Assembly: GCF_904846345.1 (NCBI RefSeq)
Contig: NZ_CAJHAJ010000001.1
Span: forward strand, 496,001 to 560,000
Source of the DNA: Psychrobacter maritimus
GTDB taxonomy: Bacteria > Pseudomonadota > Gammaproteobacteria > Pseudomonadales > Moraxellaceae
Direction: 5' to 3'
Length of the DNA stretch: 64,000 nucleotides
The notes below the pieces were generated by a model. The model did not search any database. It saw only the letters and a program-made list of their open reading frames with translations, and was not told the origin of the DNA. Shown piece after piece: positions 36,653 to 45,198 of the stretch (its first letter is position 1; the number at the start of each line of letters is the position of its first letter). The translations under genes and the position numbers were made by a program.

Positions 36653-37705
36653 CTATTTATTGTTATTAGTAGTTTGATTGTCATCTGTGTTTTCAGTTAT
36701 TTCATCTTCTTTTGGCAAATACTTATCGAGCGCCGCTTGACGATGCGCCTCATCAGCCAATGGGAAACCTAACTTAGCGCGTGCTTCGACATAACCAATG
36801 GCGACTTTACGCGCCAGTGTACGTACTCGCAAAATAAAACGCTGACGTTCGGTCACTGAAATCGCGCCACGCGCATCGAGTAAGTTAAAGGCATGCGAGG
36901 CTTTTAGCACCATCTCATAGGCTGGTAATGGCAACCCTTCAGCAACTAGCTTATCCGCTTGCTGCTCATAAAAGTCGAACATCTGACCCATCATTGGCAC
37001 ATCGGCGTGCTCAAAGTTATAGGTCGATTGCTCAACTTCGTTTTGATGGAAAACATCGCCATAAGTGACGCGACCAAACTCACCATCTGCCCAGACCAAA
37101 TCATAAACGCTATCGACGCCTTGTACATACATCGCCAAGCGCTCAAGACCGTAAGTAATCTCACCCGTCACTGGGAAACACTCGATACCGCCCACTTGCT
37201 GGAAATAAGTAAACTGGGTGACTTCCATACCATTGAGCCAAATCTCCCAACCAAGCCCCCACGCACCTAGTGTTGGCGACTCCCAGTTGTCTTCAACAAA
37301 ACGCACATCGTGCACCAATGGATCGATACCAATGGCTCTTAATGAGTCTAAATACAGCTCTTGGATATTGGGTGGATTGGGCTTAAGCACCACTTGAAAC
37401 TGATAGTAATGCTGCAAGCGGTTCGGGTTATCACCGTAGCGTCCATCGGTTGGACGGCGTGATGGCTGCACATAAGCGGCATTCCAGCGCTCAGGACCTA
37501 ACGAGCGTAAAAATGTCGCAGTATGAAAAGTACCCGCGCCGACTTCCATATCGTAAGGCTGCAAGATAACACAGCCCTTGTCAGCCCAATAATTTTGTAG
37601 GGTTAGGATGAGATCTTGAAACGTCATCGGTTGAGAGTCTTTTTCTTGTGTCATCGAGGTTGTCGCTTGTGATGTCATAGTTTGGATTGTCATAGTTTGG
37701 GGCAT
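36653..37705 (-). CDS. glyQ: Glycine--tRNA ligase alpha subunit
   Basis: Catalytic alpha chain of glycyl-tRNA synthetase. The class II core is intact: [26 protein letters not shown] and [23 protein letters not shown] (motif 2 region), then [22 protein letters not shown]. Family members usually begin near [14 protein letters not shown], which here is residue 27 (start 37627). The first 26 residues are Thr/Met/Gln-rich and include a direct 15-bp duplication (37674-37703). I keep the longer start because no start in this area has a clear ribosome-binding site. The C-terminal tail is polar ([14 protein letters not shown]). It is the first gene of glyQ-glyS. Confidence 0.96.
   Translation of the reverse strand: MPQTMTIQTMTSQATTSMTQEKDSQPMTFQDLILTLQNYWADKGCVILQPYDMEVGAGTFHTATFLRSLGPERWNAAYVQPSRRPTDGRYGDNPNRLQHYYQFQVVLKPNPPNIQELYLDSLRAIGIDPLVHDVRFVEDNWESPTLGAWGLGWEIWLNGMEVTQFTYFQQVGGIECFPVTGEITYGLERLAMYVQGVDSVYDLVWADGEFGRVTYGDVFHQNEVEQSTYNFEHADVPMMGQMFDFYEQQADKLVAEGLPLPAYEMVLKASHAFNLLDARGAISVTERQRFILRVRTLARKVAIGYVEARAKLGFPLADEAHRQAALDKYLPKEDEITENTDDNQTTNNNK
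37674..37703. repeat. 15-bp tandem duplication at the 5' end of glyQ
   Basis: GTCATAGTTTGGATT followed by GTCATAGTTTGGGGC; it brings in extra ATG codons (MTIQTM) around the glyQ start and so blurs start choice. Confidence 0.8.
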
Positions 37706-38137
37706 CGTAATAAAGCCACGGTGGAATTAGTATTATGAAATAAAATATTGATAGCGCTCGTATAGCCTATTCGGCAACGACTCTATTTGCCTGCTCACCT
37801 TACTAAAAATTGACTATTTTATCTATATTTACCGCAATTAAATTTATCTCACGGGCTTAAATCGTCAGTTATACGCCTTGTTTATCGTTAAACTGTCCGG
37901 ATAGGCGTTATTAAGCCTATAGATATAAAAGTAAGATAAAAAAATACCCAAATGCAGAGCATCTGGGCAGGAGGAAAAGTATGTCTTTGCTATCCTGATG
38001 AGTCAGGCTTTTTGTTTTTTCGGGGGCTATTGTTTTTTTATTGGCCTTATTTTTTAAATCTTGTTTTCTATGATTACTTTACTTTCATTGTACGTTAGAA
38101 ACTTTGTACTTTAGTAAATTTTAACTTTAGAAGCATC
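37706..38137. other. Spacer between PspC and glyQ genes
   Basis: No gene is seen. It holds a minus-strand terminator for the PspC gene (37938-37968) and should hold the glyQ promoter. A good AGGAGG on the plus strand at 37969 precedes only a five-codon reading frame. Confidence 0.5.
37938..37968 (-). terminator. Terminator downstream of the PspC gene
   Basis: Minus-strand stem CCCAGATGC/GCATTTGGG (one non-canonical pair) with a 3-base loop, followed by TATTTTTTT. Confidence 0.65.
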
Positions 38138-38350
38138 TTACTGATACGACTGATTGCTTGCCTTTGGCATGATTATCCATAGGATAATATAAATCAAAAT
38201 ACCTGGTACTGCTGCGCTCATCGTTGAGATAACAACGAATAGCAATCTCACCCATGTTGGCGACCAGCCGACATATTCTGCAATACCGCCCATCACACCT
38301 GCTATCATGCGATTATTCTGTGAGCGATGTAATTTTGCTAACTTAGCCAA
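38138..38350 (-). CDS. PspC-domain small membrane protein
   Basis: 70-aa protein consisting of a single PspC domain: KLHRSQNNRMIAGVMGGIAEYVGW (with the G-G-I-A-E/D-Y core), then PTWVRLLFVVISTMSAAVPGILIYIILWIIMP with two membrane-associated segments. In the phage-shock system PspC is a membrane sensor, but isolated PspC-domain proteins are common and not necessarily part of a Psp response. No pspA or pspB is seen nearby. It is a single gene on the minus strand, closed by its own terminator. Confidence 0.9.
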   Translation of the reverse strand: MAKLAKLHRSQNNRMIAGVMGGIAEYVGWSPTWVRLLFVVISTMSAAVPGILIYIILWIIMPKASNQSYQ

Positions 38351-38893
38351 ATCAAATACCTCTCTTAATATTGGTTATATTTATTTTATAGCTATTATTT
38401 ATCGTTATTTTTGAATATTATTTTTCAAAACTATTCTTAAATTCATATGAGTCTTTTCAACTTACGAATCAGTATAGCAACTATTCCTATTCTATCTGTT
38501 GAGGATGTAGACGTGCTTTGTGAATTTATGCTACTTAAGCTTGCCCTAACCTCTCATAACTGCTCGTAAACCCCTGATTTTAAATAATTATTTCAAAATG
38601 TTTCATAATTGACTTTGTTGCTGCTACCTTACAATTCTTGTTACAAATTCAGTAATCGTCGATTGATAACAGCTCAGTGAATCTTATAGATTTACTAGCA
38701 AAAATTGCGAATTATCTTCAATAATGACAAGAAAATGAATAGCTTGATGCTATTGCTTATCAATAAAAAACTCATAAACCACTGCCAATTTACAATAACC
38801 TACCTGTAAATCTGTTTAAACCTTTATACCATGCTGATAAATAACTAAAACAACGACTGTCTATTAATTATTTTTAGAATAGTAAGGATAGCT
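38351..38893. other. Divergent AT-rich spacer between PspC and nadR genes
   Basis: 543 bases with no gene that I can support and no obvious RNA or repeat. Promoters of both divergent genes must be here. nadR has a good AAGGAT ribosome-binding site just before 38894. Confidence 0.5.
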
Positions 38894-39934
38894 ATGTACG
38901 ACTCAGGCTTAATGATTGGACATTTTGAACCGCTACATCTAGGACAGATGCGCAGTATATTGGCAGCAGCGGGACAAGCAAATACCTTAAATATCGTGAT
39001 TATGGCGCATCCAGCACCGCATCCAGACTTTAATATTACCTTGCAAGATAAAGCGCGTTGGCTCCAGATGGCGTGTGCTGATTTGCCCTTTGTCCATATT
39101 CATACCACTGCTGAGATTGAGCTGCCACTCCATGAAAGCTTTGCTGATGTCATCATAGATATTGCTGCCAGCAATGCCAAGCTGCAACGCTTGAGTGATG
39201 CATTAGCGTTGCCAGCAGAGACGGTATTGTTTGTCGCAGAAAATCACCCATTGGCGCAAAGCGATGTTTGTGAGCAGCTAATCATGCCAGTGCTCACCAC
39301 TTCCTTACACCCTGAATTCGACTCCTATGCGATTGCACGTAATCCGGTCGCGCATTGGTCGGCGCTGCATCCACAAGTGCGCGGCGACTATACCAAAACC
39401 GTTGCCATCGTTGGCGGTGAAAGCTCAGGCAAGACCACCTTGGTGCATAAGCTTGCCAATTATTATGGAGCTAGCTTCGCGCTAGAGATGGGGCGGCTAT
39501 ACGTCGGTACAGATTTGGGTGGTAGCGAGATTGGCTTGCAGTACAGCGATTACGGACCCATTGCGCTCAATCATGCCCAAGCAATCCGTGATGCCGCCGC
39601 TAGAGCAACAGCGCCCGTAACTATTGTTGATACTGACTTTGTCACCACTCAGGCTTTTTGTGAAGAGTACGAGGGTCGTAGCCATCCTTTTGTGGCTGCT
39701 TGTATCGATGAGTTTCGCTTAGACCATACGATCATGCTTGATAACAATACGCCATGGGTTGACGATGGCATGCGCTCATTGGGCACGCCTGAAGCACGCG
39801 GACGCTTTGAGCAGCGCTTGCTAGATATTTTCGCCCGTCATGATATTCAGCCGCATATGATTAATAAACCCGATTATGATGCCCGCTATAAGCAAGCTTT
39901 GTTAATTATTGATGAGTTTATTTATGGCAAATAA
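38894..39934 (+). CDS. nadR: NadR-like protein: degenerate NMN adenylyltransferase domain plus ribosylnicotinamide kinase
   Basis: Two-domain NAD-salvage protein (346 aa) lacking the N-terminal DNA-binding domain of enterobacterial NadR. The C-terminal ribosylnicotinamide kinase domain is complete: P-loop GGESSGKTT (residues 174-182), GRLYVGTDLGGSEIGLQYSDY, the catalytic DTDFVTTQAFCEEYEGR and NNTPWVDDGMRSLG, all close to E. coli NadR. The N-terminal NMNAT domain (residues 1-150) keeps the fold but not the motifs: GxFxPxHxGH reads GHFEPLHLGQ, and the ISxTxxR motif is replaced by FDSYAIARNP. It therefore probably phosphorylates nicotinamide riboside only. It is followed by pnuC, the NR importer, which supports this role. 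Confidence 0.92.
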   Translation: MYDSGLMIGHFEPLHLGQMRSILAAAGQANTLNIVIMAHPAPHPDFNITLQDKARWLQMACADLPFVHIHTTAEIELPLHESFADVIIDIAASNAKLQRLSDALALPAETVLFVAENHPLAQSDVCEQLIMPVLTTSLHPEFDSYAIARNPVAHWSALHPQVRGDYTKTVAIVGGESSGKTTLVHKLANYYGASFALEMGRLYVGTDLGGSEIGLQYSDYGPIALNHAQAIRDAAARATAPVTIVDTDFVTTQAFCEEYEGRSHPFVAACIDEFRLDHTIMLDNNTPWVDDGMRSLGTPEARGRFEQRLLDIFARHDIQPHMINKPDYDARYKQALLIIDEFIYGK

Positions 39935-40068
39935 CAGTATCAGAAAACGAAAACAAAAATGATTGCTAGAAATAAATGATTGTGACAAATATTAGCAATG
40001 GCAAAAACAACATACTAAAAAATAAGAAAAATCTATTATAGCTTTTATACTTTAAGGAAAAAGGCGTT

Positions 40069-40827
40069 ATGCGTATTCAGCTCCTAGACAACATCACCGG
40101 AAAATGGGCGATACAATGGATTGTCATCTGGTTTATTTGCGGCGTGATTGCCTTGTCGGCAGGCTTTTGGCTGACCACCGAACACACGACCCTTGACTGG
40201 TTTTACTTAGCCGTATCATTTATTGGTTTGATTTGCGTGGTGTCATTATCATTTCGCAAAAACATCATGGGTAATGGTTTTGGTATGGCAGCGACCGCAG
40301 GGGAATTTGTGGTCCAAGCAACCTCTGGCGCAGTTGGTTTGATGCTCGCGCCGCTCTTTAACTTTTTCAGTCATCTTTATGGGATTTTTTATTGGTCAAA
40401 GCATACTGATGCCGATGGCGATATGGTACCCAAATCCGCCAGTCGCTGGATTTGGCTATTAACCATTGCCTTTATGGTTATTGGTTTGGCGCTATTTCCT
40501 ACCGTCAATGATTTACTTGCCAGCTATGGCTATGCGGTCGTTGAAGATGATAATAGTAAATTTTTAGGGATTATCTCTTTCTTTTGGATTAACGTCGTTG
40601 CCTTTGTACTGTCTATCACCGCGCAGGCAGCGATGATTCTGCGTTATTCATTCAATTGGTGGTTATGGATTTTATCCAACTTCGTTTGGCTGACCGTCAA
40701 CTTAATGTCGGGCAATTATATCTTTGCTATTCAAACCATGGTTTATCAGGTGAACTCGTTTGTCGGACTGTATGAGTGGTATCGTAGCGAGCAAGATTCT
40801 GTAGAATTGGCAAAACCCGTACGTTAA
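40069..40827 (+). CDS. pnuC: Nicotinamide riboside transporter PnuC
   Basis: Seven-helix inner-membrane carrier (SWEET-like fold) for facilitated uptake of nicotinamide riboside, which is trapped by NadR's kinase. The 252-aa protein shows family features such as GNGFGMAATAGEFVVQATSGAVGLMLAPLFNFFSHLYGIFYW, and WWLWILSNFVWLTVNLMSGNYIFAIQTMVYQVNSFVGLYEW, with the W-x-x-W core. It is 134 bases downstream of nadR on the same strand. The two genes form the NR salvage pair also seen in other bacteria. A ribosome-binding site (AAGGAAAAAGGCGTT) precedes the ATG. Confidence 0.93.
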   Translation: MRIQLLDNITGKWAIQWIVIWFICGVIALSAGFWLTTEHTTLDWFYLAVSFIGLICVVSLSFRKNIMGNGFGMAATAGEFVVQATSGAVGLMLAPLFNFFSHLYGIFYWSKHTDADGDMVPKSASRWIWLLTIAFMVIGLALFPTVNDLLASYGYAVVEDDNSKFLGIISFFWINVVAFVLSITAQAAMILRYSFNWWLWILSNFVWLTVNLMSGNYIFAIQTMVYQVNSFVGLYEWYRSEQDSVELAKPVR

Positions 40828-41030
40828 GGGATAATTTTAGTAAGTGACGAAAAATTGAAAAACAGGCAAATGAGGTTAAACAGATAACAGGCTTTGACTG
40901 TGCGGTTTACCAGATAAAATGGCAGATTGGGCTAATTAGTGCTACAACTGGTATGAATTAGTAGAGTTTTCCATTTATCTGCTGACTGTTATTGCTTAAC
41001 CGTCATTTATTTACTAACAGGGAGGTTAGT

Positions 41031-41483
41031 ATGTCTCGTACGTCGCAAAATCGCATGTCTAAACGCACACTTGAGCAATGGCTCAGTGAGTATTCTGTCA
41101 GTCATCAAAATCTAGTCAATAAAAAAATCCATTGGTTATGTGTTCCGGCCATTTTTGTCAGTATATTAGGCATGGGCATGTCGCTCTCTGTCTGGTTTAC
41201 CTTGGTGATGAGCGCTTTGGTATTAATATTCTATATGCGCTTATCAACGCCGCTGTTTTTGGCAATGGGTATTTTTATTCTCATTTGCCTATCGGTAATG
41301 ACGTTATTACCATGGGGTTTTAAGGTTTGGGCAGCTATCTTTGTTGTTGCTTGGATTGGACAGTTTATTGGTCATAAAATTGAGGGTAAAAAACCATCAT
41401 TTTTTGAAGATTTACAGTTCTTATTAATTGGTCCAGCATGGGTAGCTAATAGCTTGATGGGTCGTAAAAAAAGCCAATCCTAA
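41031..41483 (+). CDS. Mpo1-like (DUF962) membrane protein
   Basis: Small integral membrane protein (150 aa) of the DUF962 family. The yeast member Mpo1 is an iron-dependent dioxygenase of 2-hydroxy fatty-acid alpha-oxidation. The conserved His/Asn pattern is visible: YSVSHQNLVNKKIHWLCVP near the N-terminus and WIGQFIGHKIEGKKPSFFEDLQFLLIGPAW in the C-terminal half, with three to four hydrophobic segments. The start is set at the ATG at 41031 because GGAGG lies six to eight bases upstream; an upstream TTG at 40992 would add a non-conserved leader. It stands alone, with a terminator downstream. Confidence 0.88.
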   Translation: MSRTSQNRMSKRTLEQWLSEYSVSHQNLVNKKIHWLCVPAIFVSILGMGMSLSVWFTLVMSALVLIFYMRLSTPLFLAMGIFILICLSVMTLLPWGFKVWAAIFVVAWIGQFIGHKIEGKKPSFFEDLQFLLIGPAWVANSLMGRKKSQS

Positions 41484-41544
41484 CGATTCACTCTTGCCAT
41501 TATCTTTAAGCTCAATATTTAAAAAATCCTGCTCTAACCATTTT

Positions 41545-41596
41545 AACCAAAAAAAGCGCCACCCAACGGATAGTCGGATGGCGCTTTTTTGGTTTT
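41545..41596. terminator. Bidirectional terminator between the Mpo1-like and nitroreductase genes
   Basis: Long stem AACCAAAAAAAGCGCCA/TGGCGCTTTTTTGGTT with a one-base bulge, T-run on both strands. Confidence 0.85.
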
Positions 41597-41668
41597 GCTG
41601 CTTTTTCGCCTTAGGTATCAAACACGTCCGTTATTTAGCACACGTTTGATACGCTAATATAAAACATA

Positions 41669-42280
41669 CTATTTGCCAAATACTTGCATACGATCTGCAA
41701 CGGGCTTAAATTCTTTGTCGCCTGCTGGCTGCTCAATCGCACCGAATACCATTTGAGCATTTAGTTCCCAATGCTCATCGATGTTCCATTCGTTGGCCAC
41801 TTTTTTATCGATGATTGGATTGTAATGCTGTAAGTTGGCACCGACATTGATACTTGCCAAGGCAGTCCAAATCACATACTGGTGCATGGCACTGGTTTGA
41901 TGCGACCAAATTGGGAACTTATCTGCATATAAAGGAGCGGCTGCCTGCATGTCTCTGATGACGCTATGATCTTCAAAGAACATAACCGTACCAGCGCCCG
42001 CTTTAAAGCCATTCATTTTTTGCTTGGTGGCAGCAAATTGCTCTTCATTATCAACGATATCACGTAAGGTATCTTCGGTCATTTGCCAAAGCTTGTTATG
42101 ATCATCGCCAAATAAAACCACGATACGCGTTGATTGTGAGTTAAAAGCTGATGGCGTATGCAAAACCGCATGCTCAACCAACTTGACGATTTCATCGTTT
42201 GATACTGGCAATTGATTGCTCAATGCATAGATAGAACGACGCTTTTCAGCCAATTGCTGTAATGTTTTTAGGTCTGACAT
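41669..42280 (-). CDS. Nitroreductase-family protein (Frm2/Hbn1-like)
   Basis: FMN-dependent oxidoreductase of the nitroreductase fold, about 203 aa. The N-terminus carries the FMN-phosphate pattern (AEKRRSIYALSNQLPVS), the middle has HTPSAFNSQSTRIVVL, and the C-terminal part has NVGANLQHYNPIIDKKV and FGAIEQPAGDKEF. These features match the Frm2-like subgroup, which reduces quinones and nitro compounds or acts in lipid and redox signalling. The upstream region (42281-42506) has a TATAAT-like box on the minus strand near 42386 and a small TTTAC-N4-GTAAA palindrome near 42415. It fits with the neighbouring pirin, DoxX and FMN-reductase genes as a redox-linked set. Confidence 0.9.
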   Translation of the reverse strand: MSDLKTLQQLAEKRRSIYALSNQLPVSNDEIVKLVEHAVLHTPSAFNSQSTRIVVLFGDDHNKLWQMTEDTLRDIVDNEEQFAATKQKMNGFKAGAGTVMFFEDHSVIRDMQAAAPLYADKFPIWSHQTSAMHQYVIWTALASINVGANLQHYNPIIDKKVANEWNIDEHWELNAQMVFGAIEQPAGDKEFKPVADRMQVFGK

Positions 42281-42506
42281 ATATATTTCTCCATATGATT
42301 AATAGAATTTCAATCCAATGAAAATAACCGTTAAACCAGTAGGGGCAATGAATAACCTCAAAGCTCCTACTCTTTAATCTCAATTATTATATGGACGTTT
42401 GAGATAAATCCGTACTTTACTTTTGTAAAAAAAACTTAATGATACATATCTATTCGAAAGGCAGTTTAACGAATAAAGCTTACCGTTAAATTAACCTTTA
42501 AAGACA

Positions 42507-43445
42507 TTAACCTTTAAAGCCTTCAGGTAACTCTGGCGCTGGTAAGCGCTTCATATCAGAGTCGACATTACCAAAACGCTCATGACCGTTATTCCAGTCG
42601 ATGATAGATTGCTCAATCTCTTCTTTATTGTCCGCGACAAAGTTCCACCACAGTAATACTTGGTTATTTAATGGCTCACCACCGATAAACATCACACGCG
42701 TGCCTTTTTTGGCGACCAGCTTAATACTTTTATTATTGGCAACATCGCTATCATGGAAGCGGAACAGTTGATCTTGCTCACAAATCTTGCCTTCAGACTC
42801 GATTTGTCCTTCTGTCACCAAGATTCCGTATTCAAAGCCCGGCTCTAAGTTAAGCGTGACCTCACCGTCTTCAACGAAATAGACATCGATACCAACCATT
42901 TTTGAATATTGAATGGTTGGCGCTTCATAACGCTCACCTGATATGCTGGTATAGCTACCAGTGGTCAGAATCATCTCGACACTATCTTCACGCCAGGTTG
43001 GTAGCTCTGGATAATGATGGAAACTACGCTCGATTTGCTGATCCGTTGGCAGTGCAATCCACAGCTGTACCATGCTCAAACCGCGCGCCGCATCTGCTGA
43101 GCCACCGGTATCTGGAAAAACACTTTGTTCAGTATGACTGATACCTTGGGTTAGACCGGTGCCCGCTGTCATGACGTTGACTTGGTTTTTGGTAATCACT
43201 TGCTCATTACCCAAGCTGTCTTTGTGCAGCACTTCACCATTTAACATCCAGCTAAAGGTTTGCAAGTTGGTATGCGGATGGCGACCGACTTGCATGCCTG
43301 ACTCATCTTCGCCAAATTCAGCAGGGCCAGCATGATCTAAAAAGCACCAAGCTCCGATGGGTTTTTTGCCTGTATTGGGCAATAGACGCGCGATAGGAAT
43401 ACCGCCTACATCGGCCAAACGTGGTTCTAGGGTTTCGATACTCAT
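42507..43445 (-). CDS. Pirin family protein (longer paralogue)
   Basis: Two-domain cupin of the pirin family (312 aa). The metal-binding His/Glu cluster is in VGRHPHTNLQTFSWMLNGEVLHKDSLGN and GTGLTQGISHTEQS, as in quercetinase-active pirins. The N-terminus LPNTGKKPIGAWCFLDHAGPAEF matches the family's conserved DH-x-GP motif. The C-terminal half (YFVEDGEVTLNLEPGFEYGILVTEGQIESEG) is the second cupin. Function is not established; bacterial pirins act as quercetinases or in oxidative-stress control. It is separated from the next pirin gene by a terminator, so it is expressed on its own. Confidence 0.93.
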   Translation of the reverse strand: MSIETLEPRLADVGGIPIARLLPNTGKKPIGAWCFLDHAGPAEFGEDESGMQVGRHPHTNLQTFSWMLNGEVLHKDSLGNEQVITKNQVNVMTAGTGLTQGISHTEQSVFPDTGGSADAARGLSMVQLWIALPTDQQIERSFHHYPELPTWREDSVEMILTTGSYTSISGERYEAPTIQYSKMVGIDVYFVEDGEVTLNLEPGFEYGILVTEGQIESEGKICEQDQLFRFHDSDVANNKSIKLVAKKGTRVMFIGGEPLNNQVLLWWNFVADNKEEIEQSIIDWNNGHERFGNVDSDMKRLPAPELPEGFKG

Positions 43446-43513
43446 GATTCACCTCTTATTATGTGATACGGGATGTGATGTAAAGATAATGGGCAACACG
43501 CTATAAAAAAATC

Positions 43514-43560
43514 AAAGTAGCGTGGCAAAATGATGTTTTTATTTCTACCACGCTACTTTT
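43514..43560 (-). terminator. Terminator between the two pirin genes
   Basis: Stem AAAGTAGCGTGG/CCACGCTACTTT around a 22-base loop; read on the minus strand it is followed by GATTTTTTT. Confidence 0.7.
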
Positions 43561-43601
43561 AACTCAACATGCTATTTTTAACTTAAGTGCACCTTAATGT
43601 C

Positions 43602-43649
43602 AGCACCTTTTAAATTTAGCAGCTTTTAAACTTAGCACCTTTTACATTT
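43602..43649. repeat. 16-bp tandem repeat (three copies)
   Basis: AGCACCTTTTAAATTT, AGCAGCTTTTAAACTT and AGCACCTTTTACATTT in a row, just downstream of the shorter pirin gene. Confidence 0.8.
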
Positions 43650-43663
43650 AGCATCAGGGATGC

Positions 43664-44377
43664 TTAAAAGCTCATCGGAACTTCCATTAGCAATACTTTA
43701 GCATCTTCTTCTACGTCCATCGTAAAGTTCTTAGTATCCCAAACACCAAGGCCATCGCGGGTATCCAAAGTGTTACCGTTTACCACGACTTTACCGCTAA
43801 TGACAAAGATATAAACGCCGTTATTAGGGTTTTTTAGCTCATAAGTTTGGGTGATACCTTTATCAAAATCGCCCATGCTAAACCAAGCATCTTGATGAAT
43901 CCATACCCCTGCGTCGTCCGCATTGGGTGACAATACTTGATTGAACTCGTTTGGCTTTAGGATATCGTCCATACGGATTTGCTGATAACGAGGCTCAACG
44001 TTCATTTTATTTGGGATAACCCAAATCTGTAGGAACTTCACCGCTTCGGTATCGTCGCCGTTCATTTCACTGTGCGTGATACCAGTACCCGCTGACATCA
44101 CTTGGATCTCACCGGTTTCAATGATGCCATTATTACCGATGTTATCGCCGTGACCGAGCTTGCCGGATAGAGGAATACTGATAATTTCCATATCGCGGTG
44201 TGAGTGCTTACCAAAGCCTTGACCGCCAATGACGAAGTCATCATTGATGACACGTAGCGCGCCAAAGCCCATACGTTCTGGATTGTGATAATTGGCAAAG
44301 CTAAAGGTGTGCTTGCTTTTGAGCCAGCCATGGTTGGCATCGCCACGAGAGTCTGCTGCATGATAGATGGTTTTCAT
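43664..44377 (-). CDS. Pirin family protein (YhaK-like, shorter)
   Basis: Bicupin of the pirin family (237 aa), resembling E. coli YhaK/YhhW. It starts MKTIYHAADSRGDANHGWLKSKHTFSFANYHN, with the family's GWLxSxHTFSFA signature. The metal ligands appear in FGKHSHRDMEIISIPLSGKLGHGDN and GTGITHSEMN. Its upstream region (44452-44521) matches the doxX promoter region base-for-base at key positions, including a palindromic LysR-type box (GTTCT-N7-AGAAT on the minus strand), so the two promoters are probably under one regulator. Function: likely quercetinase or redox response; unproven. Confidence 0.93.
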   Translation of the reverse strand: MKTIYHAADSRGDANHGWLKSKHTFSFANYHNPERMGFGALRVINDDFVIGGQGFGKHSHRDMEIISIPLSGKLGHGDNIGNNGIIETGEIQVMSAGTGITHSEMNGDDTEAVKFLQIWVIPNKMNVEPRYQQIRMDDILKPNEFNQVLSPNADDAGVWIHQDAWFSMGDFDKGITQTYELKNPNNGVYIFVISGKVVVNGNTLDTRDGLGVWDTKNFTMDVEEDAKVLLMEVPMSF

Positions 44378-44451
44378 AATTTATCCTTAGATATTAATAG
44401 GTTAAATGTCTATAAATTTATTATTAATTAACTTGCTTAAACAATGGGTCT

Positions 44452-44521
44452 ATTATAATTGTTGTCAGCTAATAGATAAACAACGATAATCGCAATTAAC
44501 TATTCTTATTTTTAGAACAAT
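44452..44521 (-). promoter_or_regulatory. LysR-type regulated promoter of the pirin gene
   Basis: Read on the minus strand: a palindromic box GTTCT-N7-AGAAT (44503-44519) and, downstream, a TATAAT -10 (44452-44457); the predicted start site is about 44445, putting the box about 65 bases upstream. The 70-bp block aligns without gaps to 47063-47132, sharing AATAGATAAAC, GATAAT, TTCTTATTT and AGAACAAT at identical spacing. Confidence 0.7.
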
Positions 44522-44550
44522 AACGTCATAAAGATAGCGTAATATATGGA

Positions 44551-44601
44551 TAACAGAACCATTTATATTCATAACAGAACCATTTATATTCATAACAGAA
44601 C
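44551..44601. repeat. 21-bp tandem repeat
   Basis: Two perfect copies of a 21-base unit starting TAACAGAACCATTTATATTC (44551-44571 and 44572-44592) plus a 9-base partial third, between the LysR-type box of the pirin promoter and the acetyltransferase gene. Confidence 0.85.
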
Positions 44602-44699
44602 TAGTAGCATAAACTGATACTATCGCTCATGTAATGATAACGAATGTAAATTGGGTCTATAAGATGTTAATCATACTTACGATATAAGGAAATTTAACT

Positions 44700-45050
44700 A
44701 TGTCAGAGAATGCAAAGTCAGCTACAACAAACAAAACACCATTAAACTACGAAGTCATCGACAATACAGAGCAAAAGCGTTTTGAGATTCATATCGATGG
44801 CCATATCGCCTTTGAAGATTATGAGTTTTTTACCACCAGTCAAGGTGAAAAAGGCATTGCTTATACCCATACCGAAGTGCCAGAAGAGTTAGGTGGCCGT
44901 GGTATTGCAGGTTATCTTGCCAAATCTATCCTAGATGATGCGGCAGCGAAAAACTTGCGAGTGAAACCCATTTGCCCATACATCAAAGCCTATATCGATA
45001 AGCATCCAGAATACCAAGACAACTCGGTCTTTCATAACGCTACGCCTTAA
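44700..45050 (+). CDS. YjdJ-type GNAT N-acetyltransferase
   Basis: Small single-domain acetyltransferase-like protein (116 aa) of the N-acetyltransferase DUF (YjdJ/GNAT) group. The pattern FEIHIDGHIAFEDYEFF, YTHTEVPEELGGRGIAGYLAKSILDDAAAKNLRVKPICPYIKAYIDKHPEY is typical, with GGRGIAGYLAK as the CoA loop. Because the domain is so short the acceptor cannot be predicted. The stop codon lies within a 15-bp tandem duplication (45036-45065), so the second copy is non-coding. It is plus-strand and divergent from the pirin gene, with a terminator downstream. Confidence 0.88.
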   Translation: MSENAKSATTNKTPLNYEVIDNTEQKRFEIHIDGHIAFEDYEFFTTSQGEKGIAYTHTEVPEELGGRGIAGYLAKSILDDAAAKNLRVKPICPYIKAYIDKHPEYQDNSVFHNATP

Positions 45051-45065
45051 AACGCTACGCCTTAA
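45036..45065. repeat. 15-bp tandem duplication across a stop codon
   Basis: AACGCTACGCCTTAA twice; the first copy ends in the stop codon of the YjdJ-type gene. Confidence 0.9.
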
Positions 45066-45103
45066 ACAGTAACTAGCTAAATATAAGCATTTAATTAACA
45101 CGC

Positions 45104-45139
45104 AAAAAAACGCCATATCTGTCAGGTATGGCGTTTTTT
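45104..45139. terminator. Bidirectional terminator between the acetyltransferase and DUF1275 genes
   Basis: Stem AAAAACGCCATA/TATGGCGTTTTT with a 10-base loop. Confidence 0.85.
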
Positions 45140-45198
45140 ATGGACGATGTTTTCTAATATCTATAATGTAAGCGCTAGAATAATTCAGTTAAAAACGC

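Noticed and set aside
37969..37998. AGGAGG followed by ATG on the plus strand, as if a gene started
   Set aside because: The frame has only five codons before a stop and no plus-strand gene follows for 900 bases, so it is probably chance or part of the glyQ/PspC spacer.
42409..42430. Third copy of the LysR-type promoter before the nitroreductase gene
   Set aside because: It has a TATAAT-like box and a small TTTAC-N4-GTAAA palindrome, but the spacing and sequence do not match the pirin/doxX block.
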